Below the pieces are notes generated by a model. It did no database searches. It was not told where the DNA came from and saw nothing but the letters and a program-made list of their open reading frames with translations. Positions 56,821 to 64,000 of a stretch of 64,000 nucleotides of DNA are shown piece after piece. A program made the translations under genes and the position numbers. The stretch comes from Telmatherina bonti (lineage: Eukaryota > Chordata > Actinopteri > Atheriniformes > Telmatherinidae), in contig OW121840.1 in the NCBI GenBank assembly GCA_933228915.1, positions 31,827,648 through 31,891,647 of the forward strand, given 5' to 3'. Numbering within the stretch: the first letter of the stretch is position 1; each line of letters opens with the position of its first letter.

Positions 56821-59745
56821 GTCTCGTCTCGTCTCGTCTCGTCTTCGTGCCGCTTATTCGGGGTCGGGTCGCGGGGGCAGCAGCCTAAGCACGGAAGCCC
56901 AGACTTCCCTCTCCCCAGCCACATTTGCCAACTCTGCGGGGGGATCCCGAGGCGTTCCCAGGCCAGCCGAGAGATATAATCCCTCCAGCGTGTCCTGGGT
57001 CTTCCCCGGGGTCTCCTCCCAGAGGGACATGCCTGGAACACCTCACCAGGGAGGTGTCCAGGAGGCATCCTAACCAGATGCCCGAGCCACCTCAACTGGT
57101 TCCTCTCGATGCGGAGGAGCAGCGGCTCTACTCTGTTCTCCTCCAGGATGACCGAGCTCCTCACCCTATCTCTAAGGGAGAGCCCGGCCACCCTGCGGAG
57201 GAAACTCATTTCAGCCGCCTGTATACAAGATCTCGTTCTTTCGGTCACGACCCACAGCTCATGACCATAGGTGAGGGTAGGAACGTAGATCGACTGGTAA
57301 ATCGAGAGCTTCGCCTTCTGGCTCAGCTCCTTCTTCACCACGACAGACCGGCGCAGAGTCCACATTACTGCAGACGCCGCACCGATCCGTCTGTCGATCT
57401 CGTGCTCCATCCTTCCCTCACTCGTGAACAAGACCCCGAGATATTTAAACTCCTCCACTTGAGACAGGACCTGACTCTCGACCTGGAGAGGGCAATCCAC
57501 CCTATTGATTGCTGAGGATCATGGTTTTAGATTTGGAGGTGCTGATTCTCATCCCGGCCGCTTCACACTCGGCAGCGAATTGCTCAAGTGAGAGCTGGAG
57601 ATCACGACCAGATGAAGCCAACAGGACCACGTCATCCGCAAAAAGCCGGGACCTAATCCTGAGCCCACCAAGCCGAATCCCCTCAACACCTCGGCTGCGC
57701 CTAGAAATTCTGTCCATGTAAGTTATGAACAGAATCGGTGATAAAGGGCAGCCTTGGCGGAGTCCAACCCTCACCGGAAATGAATCCGACTTACTACCAG
57801 CAATGCGAACCAAGCTCTGACACCTGTCGTACAGGGACCGGACAGCTCGCACAAGGGGGTCCGGTACCCCATACTCCCGGAGTACCCCCCACAGGAGCCC
57901 CCGTAGGACATGGTCGAACGCTTTGTCCAGGTCCACAAAGCACATGTAGACTGGTTGGGCACACTCCCATGCCCCCTCAAGGAGCCCAAAGAGGGTATAG
58001 AGCTGGTCCACTGTTCCGCGTCCAGGACGAAAACCACACTGCTCCTCCTCAATCCGAGATTCGGCGGACCCTCCTCTCCAGGACCCCTGAATAGACCTTA
58101 CCAGGGAGGCTGAGGAGTGTGATTCCCCTGTAATTGGAACACACCCTCCGGTTCCACTTCTTAAAAAGGGGGACCACCACTCCAGTCTGCCAATCCAGCG
58201 GCACTGCCCCCGATGTCCATGCGATGCTGCAGAGGCGTGTCAGCCAGGACAGCCCCACAGCATGCAGAGCCTTAAGGAACTCCAGGCAGATCTCATCCAC
58301 CCCTGGGGCCTTGCCGCCAAGGTGCTTTTTGACCACTTCAGCGACTTCAGCCCCAGAGATAGGAGAGTCCACCCCTGAGTCCCCCAGCTCTGCTTCCTCA
58401 TCGGAAGACGTGTTGGTAGAATTGAGGAGGTCTTCGAAGTACTCCCTCCACTGACCCACAACGTCCCACGTTGAGGTCAGCAGCCCCCCATCTCCACTGT
58501 ACACAGTGTCGATGGAGCACTGCTTCCCCCTCCTGAGCCGCCGGATGGTGGACTAGAATCGCTTCGAAGCCGTCCGGAAGTCTTTCTCCATGGCCTCGCC
58601 GAACTCCTCCCATGCCCGAGTTTTTGCTTTGGTGACAGCCGAAGCCACATGCCGCTTAGCCTGTTGGTACCCATCAGCTGCCTCCAGAGTCCCACAGGCC
58701 AAGAAGGCCCGATAGGACTCCTTCTTCAGCTTGACGGCATCCCTCACTGCTGGTGTCCACCAACGAGTCCTGGGATTACCGCCACGACAGGCACCAACGA
58801 CCTTACAGCCACAGCTCCGGCTGGCCACCTCAGCAATAGAGACACGGAACACAGCCCATTCGGACTCAATGTCCCCTGCCTCACTCGGGACATGGTTGAA
58901 GCTCTGCTGAAGGTGGGAGTTGAAGCTCGCTCTGACAGGGGACTCAGCTAGACGTCCCCAGCAGACCCTCACAACACGTTTGGGCCTGCCAGATCTGACC
59001 GGCCTCCTCCCCCACCATCTGAGCCAACTCACCACCAGGTGGTGATCAGTTGACAGCTCTGCCCCCCTCTTCACCAGAGTGTCCAAGGCATGTGGCCGCA
59101 AGTCCGACAATACGACTACAAAATCGATCATCGAACTGCGGCCCAGGGAATTCTGATGCCAGGTGTACGTATGGACACTCCTATGTTGGAACATGGTGTT
59201 CGTTATGGACAATCCATGACGAGCACAGAAGTCCAATAACAAAACACCATTTGGGTTCAGAGGGGGGGGGACCATGCCTCCCAATCACCTCTTTCCAGGT
59301 CTCACTGTCATTGCCCACGTGAGCATTGAAGTCCCCCAGCAGAACAATGGCGTCCGCAGAAGGAGCACCCTCCAGCACTCCCTCCAAGGACTCCAGAAAG
59401 GGTGGGTACTCTGAACTGCTATTCGGTGCATAAGCACAGACAACAGTCAGGACCCGTCCCCCCACCCGGAGGCGAAGGGAACCCACCCTTTCATCCACTG
59501 GGGTACACCCCAACGTGCAGGCACCAAGCTGGGGGCTGATGAGAATGCTCACACCTGCTCGGCGCCTCTCACCATGAGCAACTCCAGAGTGGAAGAAAGT
59601 CCAGCCCCTCTCGGGGGAACTGGTTCCACAGCCCAAGCCATGCGTCGAGATGAGTCCGACTATATCTAGTCGGAACCACTCAACCTCACGCACAAGCTCA
59701 GGCTCCTTCCCCACCAGAGAGGTGACGTTCCACGTCCCTAGAGCC
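56821..59745 (-). pseudogene. RTE/Rex3-type LINE, longest copy (3)
   Basis: Minus-strand APE-type endonuclease plus reverse transcriptase. Endonuclease: GTWNVTSLVGKEPELVREVE at the start (about 59740), LLGDFNAHVGND near 59320 and STDHHLVVSW near 59035, the catalytic SDH-type motif. Then GNPRTRWWTPAVRDAVKLKK, the RT with SNYRGITLLSLPGKVYSG, LRQGCPLSPILFITYMD and the intact LFADDVVLLASSG, and the C-terminal RPRGRPRTRWRDYISRLA. It is broken by a frameshift at a G-run (59262-59270), a TGG-to-TAG change near 58553, a deletion near 58068 and a frame change near 57500. The 3' tail is (GAGAC)n (complement at 56821-56842). Flanks agcttctgcagttaaaacaa and agcttctgcaaaaacaataa form an imperfect target duplication, so the insertion is 5'-truncated just before the endonuclease. 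Confidence 0.93.
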
Positions 59746-60974
59746 AGCTTCTGCAAAAACAATAAAGCATATATTAATAACATGGTTCAATGCAGTGGAA
59801 AGCAGTTTTTCTGCATACCATAAATGCAGAATTAGTGTGAATGCTGTTTTTAAAAGACTGCCAGACATGGAGCAACAGTTACATTTGTCACTTTCATTGT
59901 CAGTCCATCTTTTCATCCCAACACAAAGAAGACAGATGTGAAAATTCAAGAACTTTTCAATGTGACTCAAATCTCCAGGTCCTTCCTTTGAGTTGCAAGA
60001 TGTCCTCTACTTTGAGTTTGTGTCCATTTTTCCTTGACATATTCAGCTGGGGGGGTCCAGCTCTGCCTGACAGCTTTAATGAGTTGCCATCCCATGTTCT
60101 GCTGGTCTTTATTTATGCCAAATCTGGACATAGGCTCTTGCAAACCTGCATTATTTAACATTGTGCCCTTCAGCTTTTATTCAATTCAAGGTAGCAGGAG
60201 GTCAGGGACAGCATGGAGCTTCTGAGTCACACTGTGAGCAGCAAGAAACACTCCTTCCTCACCTCCTCTTCTTTTATCTTCCTCTCTTTTCACTAGATGC
60301 TCTTCCTTGTTCAAATCACAGCTGATAAGGTCTGATTAATGATGGCAAGCTTTTCACCAGGAGTCAGAACATCAAAGTTGTGATTTATTCTCTTGTATTT
60401 TCCTTCCATCTGGCTTGGTGTGTGTATAAATGTGTGTATAGATCATTCTTAGTGATGTCACAACTGTTACCCCCCCATGTTGTGAGGCAAAAAGCTAGCT
60501 GCCATTGTTGTTTGGCTAACAAACTTCACATTTCCCAAACCAGTTCGGCGATGATGCGGTCATGTCACAGAGACCTTTTTTTAGTGTTTTTGTTGGTGCT
60601 GAAGACCTGCACGATTCTTCAAAATCCTGGTTTACAAACTTTCAAAACTGAAAACTGACAGAAATGATGCTACCAGATTCAGCTTCCCACAACATTTACT
60701 ATCACCTGGTCTGTTTCACAGGAGCAGAATTAAAGCTTTGTGGTTGGAAATGTATTAATTTTTTTTTATAATACAATGGGTATCAGATTTCCAGATATGG
60801 AAAGTTTTTTTTTTTCTCTTCATGTAAAAGGTGAATAAAAACACAGCATATGCATAAAATGTAAAAGTTAAAATGAGGGATTATATTCAGGAGTTCATGT
60901 TAGTGTACGAAAACTATTTTACAACTGGTTATTGACACCACGAAGCAAAAAAAAAAAAAGTCTAACTTTTCATC
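59746..60974. other. Intergenic, no gene recognised
   Basis: The first bases are the right copy of the LINE target duplication. Short frames on both strands lack known domains. A-runs and T-runs lie near 60758, 60806 and 60947. Confidence 0.5.
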
Positions 60975-61455
60975 AACTATAGTTGCGTTTTCATTACATT
61001 TTTTTTTCGCAAAATAAAAGCAATATTTGTAAGTTTCAACAAACAACAACTGCAATTTGCTGGGGTTTCAGTTAAACAGTGTTTAGTGCATTCGCCTCAA
61101 GTCTTGTAAAATCTCATGAGAGGAACGAGGTTTTATGAAAATACTGAAGCTAGCCACGTAGCGTTATTTCAGGGTTTTCTGTTTGCTATGGAGAATTTGC
61201 AACGGCTTTTCAAAGCTTTTTTTTCTTATTTTTTCTAAAACTCTGAAATTTGCCGTTTGTTCCGACAGCAATCACGACACCCCATGTCACGTCCGGGGGC
61301 ATGTTAATGCAAAAGAAGTGTTTCCATTATACTTTTGTGATATATTTCCATGCTAAAAGGTCTGAAAAACCCCTCATGAGAGGGTGAAAACATTTAGTGA
61401 TATTTGAGACATTTTTCTAAATGTAGGCATTTCCATTAGCGTTTTTTTTGCGCAA
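60975..61455. mobile_element. MITE-like copy of 'taatggaaacac' family
   Basis: Begins gcgttttcattacatttttt and ends atttccattagcgttttttt, an inverted pair of 'gcgtttt-cattA' type. The interior phrase ccccctcatg-like 'aaaacccctcatgagagggt' (61367-61386) contains the near-palindrome cccctcatgagaggg. It is related to 39440-40515 and 63528-63925. Confidence 0.5.
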
Positions 61456-63527
61456 TTCTATCTACTGAAACTCTAGTCCCCATACAGTCTCTGGTATTTA
61501 CAACAAGATGAAGGTTGAATTAGTCAAATGTTCAACTGACTTCATCACAGTCGCATTCACACAGAGAAACTTCAGATTTTTTGTTCATTTGCTGTTTCAC
61601 ACCAACAAAGTGCTGCAAACACAGCAGAGAGGCTTCCAGTTATCCGCTCTGATGGCAACACATTTATCCTGTCATTCAGGGTCAGCAGGAAGTCTGGAAA
61701 ATAAAATACATTATCAGGAAGCTGACGGGAACAACCAGAGACGCAACACCAACATTGCTAGCTGCAGCAGCTGAGATGGTAGCCGTCTGCCTGCTTTGTT
61801 GATGTTTTTGTCATGCCAACATGTAAGTCACATGATCAGTGATGAAAACTGAGAATGGTCTAACAGGAGACCACACTGTTGGGGTCATTGGAGCTGTCTT
61901 GTCAGACTGAGATTGGTGAGATGCAACATGTGGCGTGTGACACCTTTCAGGTTTTATCCGTCCTTGTACTGAAGCTTTAACGCTCAAAAAAAGGTTTATA
62001 GAAAATCACAGACTGTCTGCAGAAAACAAAAAGAACAGAGATTTATGGTTCTTTCTCACTCCAGATTGATCCAGAGAGGATGAGCCCCCAGCTAGGAGTT
62101 TAATGTGATGAACTGGGGACCTGCCACTGGTTGGACTGAGTTTCTCTGAGGGCCTTCGGCCTTCGAGGTTCATCGGATGTTGCTCCAGCTGTGTTTAGAA
62201 GGAAGCAGCTTCACACCGCTTTAGGTTCATCCTACTGACTTCTTACATTTTAACAAAACTTTCAAAGATAGATAGACAGCTATATCGATAGATAGATAGT
62301 GGGTAAATATGTCTATTAAATTTTCTGTTGTAAGATTGAGTTGAGACAATATGAACGTTGCATCTTTCATCAGGAAAAACCCAGTGATGATAAAAATAAG
62401 TGGAATTTTTAAGCTCTGATGTTTAAAAATATGGATAACCTACACAGACTGAATGGGAAAACACAATCCTGACATGATGTTCGAGGTCACACATTTAGGA
62501 AATACCTCATTCGGGTTGTATTTGTCTCAGATTACCCAGCATCCTCATCCTCATCTTCATCCAACTTTCAGGTCAGATCACTGTGCATCTGCTACCTCTG
62601 TGTTAAGATTAAACATATTTCATTCATGGATTTGCTTTGCTATATAGGACTGGCAACCAGTGGGAGCTGGAAAAGGCTTCCTGGTGTTCCTGAACAAGGC
62701 ATGAAGCTGGCCTGGAAATGAATGTGACACTAAGACTGGATGTGTAGAGCTAAAAGAACACTTAAAGAGGTACAGAGACTTCCCTTTGTCTCTCTGGAGC
62801 CCTGAAGACTGCATGTGGTAGGTCAGGTTTTCCCGCAAGTCTTTGGCAGACACAGATCAGCCTATTCCTAGAAAAAAGGTGTCGTTCATGTAAACCACGT
62901 CATGCCAAGACTTACTGTTGTAGTTTAGCTTAGCGCTTCACATCCTACCCCTTACTTTATCCTAACCCTAACCTTTTAGCATTTAAATGGGGTAAAATGA
63001 CAAACCAGAACCTTTTAAATGCAGACAAATGCCAGATGAAAAGTGTCCCGAGTTTTTTTATACACATCACGGTGAGATCACTTTGTCCTGCAGTTAAGAG
63101 GCTGGTGGCAGAGCAGTGGCAGTGGATCGGCTGACGACAGCAACAATCTGGTGAGAAGTGGCTGAGTAACTAGCGTGGACACGGTGAGTGGTGATGATGT
63201 GATAAACTACAGCTGTGCCAGAAAGACCACCAGGAAGCTGCAACTGTGCCCACACGAGGAGAGACCGATGAGGGGAAGCAGTCAGATTGATTGTTTGGAT
63301 ATGGAAGTTTTTTGGGTTTTTTTGTATTAATACAAAAAAATGCAACTTTAGTGGTTTTCTTTATGCTTTTCCTCAGTTAAAAGTAAGAAAATTATTTATT
63401 TTTTACGTTTCCACAACCCCCAGATCTGCTATAAACTTAAATATTGCATAAAATCAAAGTAGTGAAAACTGAAAAGACCTCAAATTTAAGGCCTTCAAAC
63501 CGTCATGAGGTGATTTTTTAGACAAGT
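61456..63527. other. Intergenic, no gene recognised
   Basis: Contains a short (GATA)n near 62268-62298. The frame at 61508-61774 (+) has no known domain. Two telomere-like ccctaa words at 62960 are too few to matter. Confidence 0.5.
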
Positions 63528-63925
63528 CCATATAAAGTATATCACAGAAATGCAATGCAAACACTTGTTTTTTGCATTTACATGTCACCAGACGTTACGT
63601 AGGGGTCGTGTGACCAGTTCATTTCAGGTAATGATGGTGCGGTGAGTATGAACAAAGAAGGAGACAGAAATGTTTTTGCAAATGAAGAGTTGCCGTGTAG
63701 CCTTCATCTTTGATGGCAAACAACAGCGACATGCAGAGTTGGGAATTTGGAACTGGAAAGGGAAATCAGCAAACGGAAAACTCTGAAACAAGACACAACT
63801 AAATTTTACGAGAATTGCAGCTTGTGTGCTAAACTCCATTCAGTGGAAATGGCTGCAAATTGCAGTCGTCCAAATGTTTCAAATGTCACTTTTATTTAGC
63901 AAAAGACTGCAATGGGAACACAGTT
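63528..63925. mobile_element. MITE-like copy of 'taatggaaacac' family
   Basis: Shares gttacgtaggggtcgtgtga (63595) and tcatttcaggtaatgatggtgc with the copy at 39440-40515. It lacks the nested repeat found there and so shows the uninterrupted target sequence. Ends are not exact. Confidence 0.5.
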
Positions 63926-64000
63926 TATGTCTCTAAATACTACACATCTACACTTACAAAACTTACAAATAAAGTCTCGAGTCATGTTTGCAGAAACACA

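Noticed and set aside
56925..57515. 196-codon plus-strand ORF
   Set aside because: Antisense of the LINE copy 3 C-terminal region, with the same wording as the antisense frame at 37298-37834.
62950..62980. Interstitial telomere repeat
   Set aside because: Only about two ccctaa words, well within chance.

Overview
The window is nuclear DNA from a ray-finned (teleost) fish. It carries decayed transposon families that I recognise from fish genomes: an RTE/Rex3-type LINE, Jockey-superfamily (CR1/L2-type) and L1-type LINEs, a ZMYM1-like hAT transposase, Tc1-like transposons and tRNA-derived SINEs. It also has AT-rich intergenic sequence, many microsatellites and no bacterial operon structure. No complete, confidently identifiable host gene is present. 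The window reads as a gene-poor, transposon-rich intergenic or intronic region. Family names come from remembered family sequences, not from a database search.

Layout. 1-3600: intergenic, with a (CA)n tract and a dispersed repeat ending in (TTGAA)n. 3600-6560: a terminal hAT fragment, then a decayed ZMYM1-like hAT transposase interrupted by a tRNA-like repeat. 6560-9580: intergenic, with a hAT MITE at 7465. 9585-11300: a dispersed repeat, a 5'-truncated RTE-type LINE (+) and a palindromic MITE-like end. 11575-14530: a 12-bp array and plain sequence. 14537-16950: another copy of the dispersed repeat, a 33-bp minisatellite, a solo-LTR-like element and a hAT MITE. 17000-21700: intergenic, with paired palindromes, two halves of a degenerate array split by inserted elements, and a long (AT)n. 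23074-24520: a Jockey-type LINE remnant (-) and a tRNA-SINE (-). 26330-30200: a Tc1 remnant, a LINE scrap, and an L1 3' half containing two nested solo LTRs, each with an intact 5-bp target duplication. 33060-34570: a deleted Tc1-like transposon and a MITE. 34889-38337: a 1.3-kb 36-bp minisatellite, then a 23-bp minisatellite fused to a second RTE-type LINE (-). 38700-40570: a possible conserved noncoding block and nested MITE/SINE insertions. 42461-42953: a two-variant 18/19-bp array. 47175-48300: LTR-like and LINE-tail-like sequence. 49000-51500: microsatellites. 54130-54775: a GTTAAC-rich degenerate array split by a hAT MITE. 55334-55657 (-): a short ORF with one transmembrane segment and a regular coiled coil, the best protein-coding candidate here. 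56821-59745: the longest RTE-type LINE (-), with endonuclease and reverse transcriptase and an imperfect target duplication. 59746-64000: intergenic with MITE-like copies.

Nothing works together as a pathway. The coherent story is one of successive insertions: L1 hit by two LTR elements, hAT hit by a SINE-like repeat, arrays hit by MITEs. Four unrelated minisatellites (33, 36, 23 and 18/19 bp) lie within 28 kb, and two of them have hairpin-forming units. The long multi-frame ORFs over these arrays are by-products of unit lengths divisible by three.
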